DNA of 64,000 nt from an uncultured Dokdonella sp. (lineage in GTDB: Bacteria > Pseudomonadota > Gammaproteobacteria > Xanthomonadales > Rhodanobacteraceae): positions 1 to 64,000 of the forward strand of contig CAKSZY010000008.1 of the NCBI GenBank assembly GCA_934526015.1, written 5' to 3'. A program made the translations under genes and the position numbers. Under the pieces are notes generated by a model. It worked only from the letters and a program-made list of their open reading frames with translations, had not been told where the DNA came from and did not search any database. Below are positions 18,801 through 27,091 of this stretch, piece after piece (within the stretch, counting starts at the first letter, position 1; every line of letters begins with the position of its first letter).

Positions 18801-21800
18801 ATAGGCATCGTCCGCCGCGGCCGGCGGCGTGTTGACGCGGATCCTCGCCGTTGCGGGAGCGCTTGCGCGGCCGGTCACATCGATGGCGCGATAGACGAAG
18901 CTGTCGCTGCCCGAGTAGTCGGTGTCCGGGGTGTAGGTGAACGTGCCGACAGGACCCAGGACAAGAGCGCCGTGTGCCGGCGGCGTCACCAGCTGTGCGG
19001 TGATCGGCAGCAGATCGACTCCGGTCGCGGCTTCCCAGACCGGCCCGTTCGGGTGCGGTCGCGTGTCGGGATCGAAGTCGTTGTAGAGCACCGACTGCGC
19101 CGTCGTGGTGACGACGAGCGGTGTGTTGCGGGGAGTGATGTAGTCGTCATTGGCGGCGATGGGCGCCTCCGGCACTGGCGTCACCGTGAGCGTGATCGTG
19201 CTGAACGATTGCTCGGTGCCATCGTCGATCGTGTAGCGGATCGGCAGGCTTCCATAGAAGTGGCGACTCGTCGTTACCGTGGTGACGGTCGGGTGGGTTT
19301 CATCGTCCACGACGACCTCGCCATAGCCGTTGCCGTCACGGAAATCCCGCCGGACGAGTCTGGGCAGATCGCCATCCGGGTCCGAATCATTGGCGAGCGG
19401 ACTCGGCGTCACGTTCTCGACCGAATCCTCGACCACCGTATAGACATCCGGGTTTGCCACAGGAGCGCCGTTGGTCCGCAGGGTGACGACAGCGGTATCG
19501 CCGATGCCGGTGGCGATCTGGAAGACGTGGTAGGTGAAGGTATCGGTGCCGGCGAAGTCCTGTGGCGGCGTGTAGCGGAAGTGCCCTGTTACGGCATTGA
19601 GTTCGATCGTGCCGTGCTGCGGCGGAACCGCCACTTCGAAGTTGACCGGATAGTCGCCGTCGTAACGGTCGTTGTAGCTGATGGGACGACCCGTCGGCTC
19701 GAATATCGTGTTTCTGCGCACGCCGTACTGGTCATCCTCGGCGATCACCCCATCGTTCACGGGCCCGACCGTGATGTGGACCATGGCCGCATTGCTGACG
19801 CTGGTGCCGTCGTAGACCTGGTAGACGAAGTACGTTTCGCCGGTGAAGTTCGTCGCAGGCCGGAAGCGGAAACTGCCGTCGTCTTCGAGGGTGACCGATT
19901 GGATGTTCCAGTAGTCGTAGCCGACGATGTAGGCTTCGAGTTGTTCGTGCGGCGTGTCGGCATCGGTGTCGTTGGCGAGCACGCCATCGATCGCGTCGAC
20001 GACGAGTTCCTGGTCTTCGTCCATCGCATAGGTGTCGGGATTCGCACGCGGCAGGCTGGTGACGCCGACGGCCAGAGTGACGTTGCCGAAGTTCGACAGC
20101 GAACGCCCATCGGTTACCTGATACGTGAACGTATCGATCCCCTGGTATCCCGGGTTCGGCGAGTAGGTGAACGTGCCATCGGCGGCAAGCGCCACCGTTC
20201 CATGTTCGGGTGGCGCGCCCATGACGGCGGAAAGGTCGTCGTCCTCCGGCGCATCGTGGTCATTGACGAGCAGCCCTTCCAACGGGTCGGTGATCTCGAG
20301 GGTGGTGTCGACATCGACGAGATAGACGTCATTGGTCGGGGTCGGCGGCTGGGTGATGTCGATGCGCACGACACCCGCCGTCGCCGCACCTTCGGTGTCG
20401 ACGGCTTCGTAGGTGAAACTGTCGGTGCCGCGATAATTCGTCTCGGGGACATAGGAGAGCGAACCGTTCGCGCGCAGTACGACATTGCCATGGACGGGCG
20501 GCGTCACCAGGCGTGCCGTCAGGCCGGTGCTGTCGATGTCACTGTCGTTGCCGAGAACGCCGGGTGCGGCGATCGACAGTTCGACGTTCTCGTCGGTGAG
20601 ATAGCGATCGTCGCTGACTCGCGGCGGATCATTCACGGCGTGGATGGTCAGGCGGACATCGACCGCGTAGGAAACCGTCGCCGCATCCTCCAGCCGGTAG
20701 CGGAAGATGTCGATGCCGTTGATGTCCGTCGATTGCGGCGTGTAGACAAAGCTGCCGTCGTTGGCCATCTGCACGCTGCCGTGGTCGGGCTGCTCGACCA
20801 CGACCACGCGCAGCGCTCCTTGCGGAATGATGCTGTCGTTGCCGAGTACGCCGGGAGCATCGACGAAAAGCACTTCCCCTTCGTTCAACGAATAGGCGTC
20901 GGGGGCCGGCGCGAGATGATCGTTGACGTTGATGGTCACGGCGGCCTGCGCGCGAAGTCCGCGCGGGTCACTGATTTCGTAGATGAAGTTCACCTGCCCC
21001 GTGAATCCCGCTGGCGGCGCGTAGGTGAAGCCGCCCGATGCCTGGAACACGAGTGTGCCGACGACCGGCGAGCTGACGGCACGGGCGGTCAGCGGGTCTC
21101 CGTCCGGATCGCTGTCGTTGCGCAGGACGCCGGGTGCGTGAACGACAAGCGTGCTCCCCTGGTCCACGGCGTAGTGGTCATCGACTGCGACCGGTGCTTC
21201 GTTGAAGTCGATGACTGCAATCGTCACCTCGGCGGCCGCAGAGCGCACCCCATCGGCGACGATCCGGTATCGGAAACGATCGGTTCCCGCGGTTCCGTTG
21301 GGCACGTAGCGGAATCCGCCATCCGCAGCCAGGGTCAACTGGCCCAATGCGGGCGAAGATGCCAGTTCGACCGTGACGGTTGCTCCCGCCGCAATGATGT
21401 CGTTGGTCAGCAGACCGAGAGTGGCCGGCACGTCGAGCGGCTGGTTGTCGTTTGTCGTGTAGTGGTCGTCGACGGCATCGTGGATCTGCGCCACATTCAG
21501 CGTCACGATCGCTGAAGCGCCGACGAGTGCGCCGCTGCCAGCCGAGTACTCGAAGCGGTCGAGACCGACGAAATCCTCGTTCGGCGTGTAGAGAAAGCCG
21601 CCGTCGGCCGCCAGGCTCACGGTTCCGAACATCGGCAAGCGGCGCAGCACCGCGTACATCGTGCCGCCCTGCGGGTCGTGGTCGTTCGCCAGCACGCCCT
21701 GGTCCGCACCGACCGACAGCGGCAGGTTGGTGACTACCGCGTAGGTGTCCGGTTCGGCAACCGGACCCGCCACGATGTTGTCGTCGATGGTCACCAGAGC

Positions 21801-23798
21801 GGCGCCGGTCGGCGAAAACGGAACCGGAACTCCTGCGGCACTTGCGGTGATTCGCCGGTGGCCGGTCGCGGCATCGACGGCGACATCCACATCAAAGGCC
21901 ACGCTGGTTCCGTCCGCCGAAGGGGTGATGTCGGCGATCGCGATGCCGTCCGCTGCGACAATCCCGACGGCGTCGACGCCGGCCAACTGGTGCCCGTGCA
22001 CGGTAATTCGCGTGGTGGTGCCACGGGCGATGCGCGCCGGAGCGACATCGGTGGCAACGCGGCCACGCGAGACGCCGAGCACGGGTGAAGCGAGGAACAC
22101 GTCGCGGGTCGAAACCGGCGGTTCTCCACGACGCACGCCAAGCACGGGTGAGACGAAGGGCGTCAACACTTCGGTACGGTCGGCGACATGAATCGTATTC
22201 GCCGGAGACGGCACAGCGCTGCTGCTGCCGGACGGACTGGAAACGGTGATGACGCGCGGACCGGACGCGGCGCCCGGCGAAGCCCGCATCACGAAGCGTG
22301 CATGCGCGTCGTCGAGAACCGTGAACGACTCGAGAACCAGATCCGTATCCGGTATGACACTCGCCGCGACGGCCTGGCCGAGGTGGGTCCCCTGCAGCAG
22401 GAAGGCCTGGCTGCTGTCGTCGCGCAACAGATAGGTCGGCGTGACGGCGTGCAGTTCCGGCGCGGCATCGCGGACGAACAGCAACGCAGGAGCATCAACA
22501 GCCGTGGTCGCATTGCGCGCCGTCACTCGGCGCGGCAGCAGCGGCACGTCCGTCGACACGGCGATGTCGACGGCGATTTCCGTATCGCTTGCGATGAACG
22601 ATGTCATGTCGATCGCAATTCCATCCGCCGGTGCCAGGGTGATTTCGGTCATGCCGGAAAGCCCGCGACCTTGAAGGCGCAGGCGAACGGCGTCTCCGGG
22701 CGAAATTTCTTCCGGTTCGAGCGAAGTGATGGCCGGTCCGCGCGAGACTCCCAGGGTCGCGGAAGTCATGAACCGATCGATGACGACGCCCGGCGCATTG
22801 CGGCGGACACCCAGTGGAACCGACACGAAAGGTGAAAGCGCATGCAGCGGAGAGTCGGAGAGCCGCAATGTGTTCGCCGGCGACGCGACAGCCGTGGAAC
22901 TGCCGCTCTCGGTGACGACTTGCACGAGCCTGTCGACGAGCGGTGCGGATCCATCTACATGAACGGGTACCGTGACAAGCGTTCCATCCTGGTTCGCAAC
23001 CGGATTGCTGCCGATCGTGAAGCCATCCACAGGCGTCACCCGCACGATGGGCTGGTCCACGAATTCGCCGGTCTGCCCCCAAGGCAATCCGCGCAGGTTG
23101 CTGCCACGGATCTCGAGTGAGTAACCGGCACCGCGTTCAAGCAGGTTCGGCACCACGCTGTCGATGTGCGGCAGTCCGGCGGCGAGGAGAACCTGACTCG
23201 CGCCTGGCACCGCTTCGGGAATCGGGCGTCCGCCGGCGCCCAGGATGCGCATGCGGCGAAGGCCTGGCTGTGCATCCGCCTCGACATCGACGACGACATC
23301 GATGCGACCGCCCGATCCCTCGACCGTGAAGCTCACGATCGAGACATTTTCTGCGGGTTCGAAGTTGACGGACGTGGTCGCGTCGAGTCCAGTCCCGAGG
23401 ATCGCCACGACCTGCGAGGTCACGCCGATTTCAAGCGTATCGGGCTCGATGGAGCGGATCGCACCGCCGCGGCCAACGCCCAGCAGCGGCGAGGCGAAGA
23501 AAACCGGATTCGCCGGCATTGGCGTCGGTGTGCGTATCACGCCGAGCGGGGTGGAGACGAACAGTCGTGCAACCGCGTCCGGCGCCGGCGTCCGGCGCAC
23601 GCCGAGCGGCGCATTGACCAGCACGTCGCCCGGACGCATGACGTAAGGAAAACCCGACGGCTCCGCTGGAGCGTCGGCGGTCCCGAGGTTCGCATCGGCG
23701 GCGCGAGCAGGGTTTTGCTGCCCGAGGAATATTGCGAACGCGAACGCGAGTGCTGCGCCGCACGAGCGGAGCCAGGGGATTGGAAGCTTCGGTCGCAC
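15861..23798 (-). CDS. Giant tandem cadherin/Ig-like repeat adhesin-type protein
   Basis: The protein has 2645 aa. A signal peptide ends near residue 34 (ARAA). The N-terminal third alternates IPT/TIG-like domains with seven copies of a short motif, S-x-x-LGV-x-R, found in clusters. From about residue 700 to 2620 I count 20 copies of a roughly 95-aa cadherin-like/Ig module (Big_9 or tandem-95 type), each opening with LLANDSDxDGD-like calcium motifs and containing HG, FxYTP and DxFxYxxxDG signatures. The protein ends in IFTNGFETP, a short tail shared in kind with the secreted protein encoded at 51.5 kb. Such proteins are rod-like surface adhesins or matrix proteins. It starts 26 bases after the upstream stop and overlaps the next gene by four bases, so it belongs to the same operon as the RHS toxin. 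Confidence 0.85.
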   Translation of the reverse strand: MRPKLPIPWLRSCGAALAFAFAIFLGQQNPARAADANLGTADAPAEPSGFPYVMRPGDVLVNAPLGVRRTPAPDAVARLFVSTPLGVIRTPTPMPANPVFFASPLLGVGRGGAIRSIEPDTLEIGVTSQVVAILGTGLDATTSVNFEPAENVSIVSFTVEGSGGRIDVVVDVEADAQPGLRRMRILGAGGRPIPEAVPGASQVLLAAGLPHIDSVVPNLLERGAGYSLEIRGSNLRGLPWGQTGEFVDQPIVRVTPVDGFTIGSNPVANQDGTLVTVPVHVDGSAPLVDRLVQVVTESGSSTAVASPANTLRLSDSPLHALSPFVSVPLGVRRNAPGVVIDRFMTSATLGVSRGPAITSLEPEEISPGDAVRLRLQGRGLSGMTEITLAPADGIAIDMTSFIASDTEIAVDIAVSTDVPLLPRRVTARNATTAVDAPALLFVRDAAPELHAVTPTYLLRDDSSQAFLLQGTHLGQAVAASVIPDTDLVLESFTVLDDAHARFVMRASPGAASGPRVITVSSPSGSSSAVPSPANTIHVADRTEVLTPFVSPVLGVRRGEPPVSTRDVFLASPVLGVSRGRVATDVAPARIARGTTTRITVHGHQLAGVDAVGIVAADGIAIADITPSADGTSVAFDVDVAVDAATGHRRITASAAGVPVPFSPTGAALVTIDDNIVAGPVAEPDTYAVVTNLPLSVGADQGVLANDHDPQGGTMYAVLRRLPMFGTVSLAADGGFLYTPNEDFVGLDRFEYSAGSGALVGASAIVTLNVAQIHDAVDDHYTTNDNQPLDVPATLGLLTNDIIAAGATVTVELASSPALGQLTLAADGGFRYVPNGTAGTDRFRYRIVADGVRSAAAEVTIAVIDFNEAPVAVDDHYAVDQGSTLVVHAPGVLRNDSDPDGDPLTARAVSSPVVGTLVFQASGGFTYAPPAGFTGQVNFIYEISDPRGLRAQAAVTINVNDHLAPAPDAYSLNEGEVLFVDAPGVLGNDSIIPQGALRVVVVEQPDHGSVQMANDGSFVYTPQSTDINGIDIFRYRLEDAATVSYAVDVRLTIHAVNDPPRVSDDRYLTDENVELSIAAPGVLGNDSDIDSTGLTARLVTPPVHGNVVLRANGSLSYVPETNYRGTDSFTYEAVDTEGAATAGVVRIDITQPPTPTNDVYLVDVDTTLEITDPLEGLLVNDHDAPEDDDLSAVMGAPPEHGTVALAADGTFTYSPNPGYQGIDTFTYQVTDGRSLSNFGNVTLAVGVTSLPRANPDTYAMDEDQELVVDAIDGVLANDTDADTPHEQLEAYIVGYDYWNIQSVTLEDDGSFRFRPATNFTGETYFVYQVYDGTSVSNAAMVHITVGPVNDGVIAEDDQYGVRRNTIFEPTGRPISYNDRYDGDYPVNFEVAVPPQHGTIELNAVTGHFRYTPPQDFAGTDTFTYHVFQIATGIGDTAVVTLRTNGAPVANPDVYTVVEDSVENVTPSPLANDSDPDGDLPRLVRRDFRDGNGYGEVVVDDETHPTVTTVTTSRHFYGSLPIRYTIDDGTEQSFSTITLTVTPVPEAPIAANDDYITPRNTPLVVTTTAQSVLYNDFDPDTRPHPNGPVWEAATGVDLLPITAQLVTPPAHGALVLGPVGTFTYTPDTDYSGSDSFVYRAIDVTGRASAPATARIRVNTPPAAADDAYAVIEDVPLVVTATEGLLANDSDIDGDALHAAVANPGAGCAPCNGRIEIRADGGFRYTPNANYFGQDEFYYTVRDGVAGSDVGHVSLTVLPVNDAPYTEPDTYRTREDEVLVAPEPQGILRNDREVDGEQLVDAQLIEPPNRGAVVVMPDGSFTYTPQVDLNGRDTFRYRVHDESGLYSDEDVEVLVTPVNDPPHAQDDSYATDQDEILAVPAEEGVLANDHDVDGPQMTASLIGLPQHGQVDLQADGSFIYEPDGIFTGVDRFQYQVDDGLGAVAVGVAAIVVRPVDPTVIITVEDDLFGFEGPSVTIAAPGVLANDAVAGAPSLVASLVIAPDVGAVQLDADGGFRYTAPAGYSGLTGFTYAASAAGVSELARVTLDVRRTDNVPPVAVGEQFGMLEDHILDSHSSGSLLANDSDHENAPLTLVVDSVPEHGSFTARSDGHFVYAPVRDYNGSDRIIYRVSDGERLSEPATATIIVFAQNDAPVANDDLYRVTRDTPLTVTATLGLLANDHDVDGDALDVELVDAPQHGQTQVNVDGSFVFTPAPGYVGGDLFRYAATDGLARDVAEVTLTVAAAPNRPPVATGEVFSIDEDSVLHSDQVGSLLANDSDPDGDPLHVNIVEMPAHGTLEIDGDRFAYAPSANFFGSDAFRYSVTDGELSSDAVAATIEVRPVNDVPVAVTDLYAVVQGSTLTVEAGEGVLANDFDVDGQSLSAQLASAPAHGVLDLRADGGFGYVPLAGFNGRDEFSYRSSDGEAATIGRAVIDVTPAPNQRPLAIGEVFAIAEDSVLDTRALESLLANDHDPEGMPLTLVMPTPPPAGTLEVFPDGHIRYVPERDAVGDVVMPYTVSDGVLESEAVEVRITLLPVQDPPYAQSDLYLLAPDQSVLAVDAAAGVLANDLDVDGDALVAELVRTPAHGTLDLGLDGSFIYRPGTPRPASDGFRYRARDSANQAAEAEVVIDLGGDSASDPIFTNGFETP

Positions 23799-23824
23799 CG
23801 CCGTCTCCCGCGTGGCCGCGGAGG

Positions 23825-25225
23825 CTAGAGCGCTATCCGCCGGCCAGTTGCGGTGACAAGAATCGTTCGTTGCTCGCCGTTGGCGCTTGCGGCCAGCTCG
23901 ACGGACATCACCGGCTCGCCATTTGCATAGCGCGACAGCGCCTGCTGTTGGGTTTGGGTCGTCGAGAAACTCAGCGTGGCAAGCAGCACGCTCGGTCCTT
24001 CCGGCAGCGACACACTGGCCGTTGCGGTGGAAAAATCAAGGCTACCTTGCAAGCCTCCCGATACCGTCGTGACAGGTGCACCATGCGGTGGAGACACGGT
24101 GACCGAAATGGTGGTGCCCAGAGGAATGTGGGTCGCGGCAAGACCAACCGCCACAGGATTCGGCGCATCCGTGGGCAGGATGATGTCGCTGTTTCCTGTC
24201 GGTTCGGCGGGAGCATCATGCCCACCCACGCTGGCGATGCGAATGGTGGGGATGCCAGTGACAACGAGCGAGCCCGGAGCTCCCTGGGTGTAGGGAGGGT
24301 TGGTGGCAGCCGTGCGCGTGAACGTTTCCGCTTCGAGGCGGATGCGGCCGACACTACCGAAGACATTGGTAGCGCTGTTTCCCCATGCTCCCGTTCGTCC
24401 TCCGGTCGCAGTGATGGCGCCGTTTCCACTCAGCGTCGTTGCGACGAGGCGAATACCGCCTCCACTGCCACCACCGCCGGGAGTTCCACCTTCGTTGTAG
24501 TTGTTGCCAACGATGCCGCCGGCGCCCCCATTGGCCGAAATGCTGCCTGTGACTTGAAGTGTCCCACTGACCGCGATCAGCAGCGCACCGCCACCGCCAC
24601 CACCGCCGCCGCCGCCCGTATTGACATGGGCATTGCCGCCGGCGCCGCCGGAACCGCCGACCATCGGCAGCAAATCCGGATTGCCATAGGCAATGGACTG
24701 CAGGGAACTGCAACCGGACGACGCGCCCCGTGCACCGAAGGAGCCGCTGCCGCCATAACAACCCGCGGTCGTCGTCGGACTTGGCAGGCCACCGCCCGGA
24801 CCGATGCCGGCCTGCGCGACGCGGGCGTTCGCGGGAACCGAGTCGGGCTTGCCACCGTTGCCGCCCGGAAAACCGCCGGGGCCACCACTTCCGGGCAGGC
24901 CGTCGTCGGCGATGTTGCCGTTGCCGGCGCCATTGCTGTCGGGCGCGGCGCTGCCGCCGACATCGATCGAACCGGCGATCGTGGCATTGCCGCTGACCAG
25001 CAGGGTCACCGGGGTGTTGAGCCCGTTGCGCAAGAATCGAACGGTGACACCGGTCGGGATATTGATCGAGGTGTAGTTGAGGATGCCGTCCGCAGGCAAT
25101 GCCACCTCGGTGTCGACATTGGGGACAAGTGCGCCATCACTGCCCGTGCTTCCACTCTCGAAAGCAAGTGCGGGCGTGGCAAGAAGGTGCAGCACAGCAA
25201 CTGCGGCGAGGCCGGATGCTTTCAT
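23825..25225 (-). CDS. Gly-rich secreted protein, first gene of the RHS operon
   Basis: This is a 466-aa protein with a signal peptide (MKASGLAAVAVLHLLATPALA). A beta-rich segment with LLVSGNATIAGSIDVGG follows, then a long Gly-rich part (about residues 80-270) with runs of GGGGGGGG alternating with short hydrophobic beta-strand motifs such as LQVTGSISANGG. A beta domain of about 150 residues closes the protein. The composition suggests an extracellular parallel-beta structure, but I do not recognise a named family. Two ATGs lie six bases apart; AAGGA stands nine bases before the ATG at 25225 and only three before the one at 25231, so the inner one is chosen. It is followed after 26 bases by the giant Ig-repeat gene and is probably the promoter-proximal gene of the five-gene unit. 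Confidence 0.75.
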   Translation of the reverse strand: MKASGLAAVAVLHLLATPALAFESGSTGSDGALVPNVDTEVALPADGILNYTSINIPTGVTVRFLRNGLNTPVTLLVSGNATIAGSIDVGGSAAPDSNGAGNGNIADDGLPGSGGPGGFPGGNGGKPDSVPANARVAQAGIGPGGGLPSPTTTAGCYGGSGSFGARGASSGCSSLQSIAYGNPDLLPMVGGSGGAGGNAHVNTGGGGGGGGGGALLIAVSGTLQVTGSISANGGAGGIVGNNYNEGGTPGGGGSGGGIRLVATTLSGNGAITATGGRTGAWGNSATNVFGSVGRIRLEAETFTRTAATNPPYTQGAPGSLVVTGIPTIRIASVGGHDAPAEPTGNSDIILPTDAPNPVAVGLAATHIPLGTTISVTVSPPHGAPVTTVSGGLQGSLDFSTATASVSLPEGPSVLLATLSFSTTQTQQQALSRYANGEPVMSVELAASANGEQRTILVTATGRRIAL

Positions 25226-25535
25226 GTCCATGATTCCTTGCAAAGTTCGACGCCGAGCATCTTTGGAGAACAACTTCCAAAGAGGATTCGTCTCGGATTT
25301 CCAATTTCCCTGACATCCGTCGAGATGTCGCTTTTGAAATTAATTCATCGCCACTGCGACTCGCAAGCCGCAACGAAGCCGAAAAACGTGACGTACCGCA
25401 CGCTGTGGACGGGCGGACCGCTGGGCTGCCCTTGTTCGATCGACCGCAATGTTCAATGCAGAACGGTCGGCCGACCGTCCAGGGCCGACTCGCGGCAATC
25501 GTTGCAGTCCTTGCCCGCAGAGGGAGCAGAACCCC
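25226..25535. other. 310-bp intergenic region with a 16-bp perfect palindrome
   Basis: No ORF with plausible start and composition is present. Besides the candidate promoter it contains the perfect palindrome ACGGTCGGCCGACCGT at 25463-25478. This lies about 60 bases after the DUF420 stop in the direction of transcription, and could be an operator or a transcript-end hairpin. No T-run follows it. Confidence 0.4.
25338..25366 (-). promoter_or_regulatory. Candidate sigma-70-like promoter of the giant secreted-protein/RHS operon
   Basis: Reading leftward, TTGCGA (25361-25366) and TTAATT (25338-25343) are separated by 17 bases in a locally AT-rich patch about 110 bases before the first gene of the unit. 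A 7-bp stem (CTTTGGA / TCCAAAG, 25261-25282) lies in the presumed leader. The match to consensus is moderate, and no transcript start is known. Confidence 0.35.
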
Positions 25536-25958
25536 TCAGCGATAGATCTGATACAGCATCAGATACACCACCACCCCCGACAGCGAGACATACATCCACA
25601 GTGGCCAGGTCCAGCGTGCCCAGCGGCGGTGGCGGCTGTCGCGGCGGCGCAGGCCGAGCACGGCGGTGACGAGGATCATCGGCAGGGCCAGCGCGGCGAG
25701 CACGACGTGGCTGATCAGCAGGGCGTAGTAGATCGGGCGCACGAGGCCGGTGCCGCGGAACACGAAGATCGGCGAGGTGACGTGATAGATGATGTAGCCG
25801 ACGAGGAACAGCGCCGAGACGGTCAGTGCGGCCAGCATCATGCGGCGGTGGGCGTCGATCCGGCGTTGCGCGATGAGGATGCGCGCGGCGACCAGCAGCA
25901 CCACGCTGATCGCGTTGAGCGTGGCATTGACGTGCGGAAGCACTTGGGCGGGTTCCAT
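25536..25958 (-). CDS. DUF420 membrane protein, oxidase-assembly associated
   Basis: The protein has 140 aa and four or five predicted membrane segments. It carries conserved His residues at the start (LPHVNATLNA) and in the middle (YIIYHVTSPI, LLISHVVLAA), the usual pattern and length of DUF420 proteins. These are found beside cytochrome oxidase, heme A synthase and SCO genes and are thought to help heme-copper enzyme assembly. The ATG at 25958 is chosen over a longer 195-aa frame because the extension is basic, non-hydrophobic and runs through the intergenic FNR-like box; GGGAA stands just before the chosen start. It diverges from a SCO gene, and both could be controlled from the shared box at 26028-26041. 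Confidence 0.85.
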   Translation of the reverse strand: MEPAQVLPHVNATLNAISVVLLVAARILIAQRRIDAHRRMMLAALTVSALFLVGYIIYHVTSPIFVFRGTGLVRPIYYALLISHVVLAALALPMILVTAVLGLRRRDSRHRRWARWTWPLWMYVSLSGVVVYLMLYQIYR

Positions 25959-26027
25959 CGGTTTCCCGGATGCGTTGGCGGGCGCGCAGCGGCGTCCGGA
26001 TGATCGCCGTGGCGGGTGCCGCGGTTG

Positions 26028-26041
26028 ATGACCTGGATCAA
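26028..26041. promoter_or_regulatory. FNR/ANR/DNR-like box between DUF420 and SCO genes
   Basis: ATGACCTGGATCAA matches the Crp/Fnr-family half-site pattern TTGAY-N4-ATCAA with one mismatch in the left arm. It shares TGACCTGGATCAAGGA with the box at 28265-28278. Its centre lies about 82 bases before the SCO start and 76 bases before the DUF420 start, so a class II position (-41.5) would suit promoters on both sides. Confidence 0.5.
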
Positions 26042-26116
26042 GGAACCTGCTGCCATCGGCCCGCATGCTGCGGCGATCGGTGCGCCGCCGCACGGCGGTT
26101 CGGGCGGGAGGTTTGC

Positions 26117-26785
26117 ATGGCATCTTCGCGCAGGAAGTGGTTGCTGCTGATGGCGGTGGCCGGCACGGCCACGCTGGCCCTGCATTTCATCGGCGATCGC
26201 GGGCGCGTGGACACCGGACTCTGGCAGTCGGCGCCGGCCGACGTGCAGGCGGTGATGTGGCCGGTGCAGAAGCCGGTGGCGGCGTTCACCATGCGCACGC
26301 AGCATGGCGGGGACTTTGGCCGCGAGCAGCTGCTCGGGCAGTGGAACTTCGTCGCCTTCGGTTTCCTGCAGTGTCCCGATGTCTGCCCGACCACGCTGCA
26401 GACGCTCAAGCAGATGCGCCGCCTGATGGCACAGCCGGGCCAGGAACCCGGCGAGCGCTTCCTGTTCGTCACCGTCGATCCGCACAACGACAGCGCCGAA
26501 CGGCTCGGCCCCTATCTGGCGTACTTCGATCCCGCCTTCGTCGGCCTGGTCGGCGACGACGAGCAACTGGCCGGCTTCGCCCGCTCGACCGCGGCCATGT
26601 ACGCCGAAAGCCGCGACAGCCGCGGCGTGCGCAGCATGGACCACACCACTTCGATCATCGTCATCGATCCGGCCGGCAACGTGGTCGCCTCGTTGCCGAT
26701 GCCGGCCGAACCGCAGCGCCTGCTCGACCAGTACCGGCGCCTGCGCGCGCATCTGGAAGGCGCAGCGTCCGGCCGCGGCGCCTAG
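26117..26785 (+). CDS. SCO1/SenC copper chaperone-type protein
   Basis: The protein has 222 aa: one N-terminal membrane segment (residues 8-24) and a periplasmic thioredoxin-fold domain. The copper-binding CPDVCPTT motif supplies Cys86 and Cys90, and His176 (MDHTTS) is the third ligand, so all three canonical SCO ligands are present. SCO proteins deliver or reduce copper for the CuA site of subunit II. The ATG at 26117 has GGGAGG five bases upstream; a longer frame starting at 25970 is rejected because it enters the shared promoter region. The TAG stop coincides with the CTAG at the left edge of the inverted-repeat element that follows. A second, different SCO gene lies in the oxidase operon at 31.8 kb. 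Confidence 0.92.
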   Translation: MASSRRKWLLLMAVAGTATLALHFIGDRGRVDTGLWQSAPADVQAVMWPVQKPVAAFTMRTQHGGDFGREQLLGQWNFVAFGFLQCPDVCPTTLQTLKQMRRLMAQPGQEPGERFLFVTVDPHNDSAERLGPYLAYFDPAFVGLVGDDEQLAGFARSTAAMYAESRDSRGVRSMDHTTSIIVIDPAGNVVASLPMPAEPQRLLDQYRRLRAHLEGAASGRGA

Positions 26786-27070
26786 GGATGCTCTGAACAA
26801 GTCTGCGCATGCGGCATGATGTCCACGAGGCTCGCCCGGTGGTGTGCGTGGCGCCGCCCAGGCTGGTTTTGCCTGGGCAAGCCGCGCGCGCCGGCGGGAG
26901 GGCCTCGTGGACATCACCCCGTCATTGGATTCAAGCGGTTGGGGCCGCACTGCCTGCGCGCAGCTCCGCGGCGGGTCGACTCGACAGACGGCCAGTCTGC
27001 CTTCGTCGCCCCACCTTGATCTGCGCGCAGGCTGTGCGGTGACGCATGTGCAGACTTGTTCAGAGCATCC
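26786..27070. mobile_element. Non-autonomous inverted-repeat element (MITE), IS5-like
   Basis: Termini beginning GGATGCTCTGAACAAGTC (26786 inward, and inverted from 27070) form a 27-bp inverted repeat with one mismatch. CTAG stands on each outer side (26782-26785, 27071-27074), as expected for the 4-bp YTAR target duplications of the IS5 group. The element is about 285 bp and has no transposase. Inside are nested inverted repeats, GATGTCCACGAGGC (26818-26831) with its complement at 26902-26915, and a GCCCAGGC hairpin, so the transcript would be strongly folded. It may act as a transcript end for both converging genes. Confidence 0.65.
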
Positions 27071-27091
27071 CTAGCCCTGATCCATCCCTGG

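Noticed and set aside
27044..27074. Rho-independent terminator formed by the MITE termini alone
   Set aside because: The arms are too far apart (over 200 bases) and no T-run follows; transposon termini explain them better.
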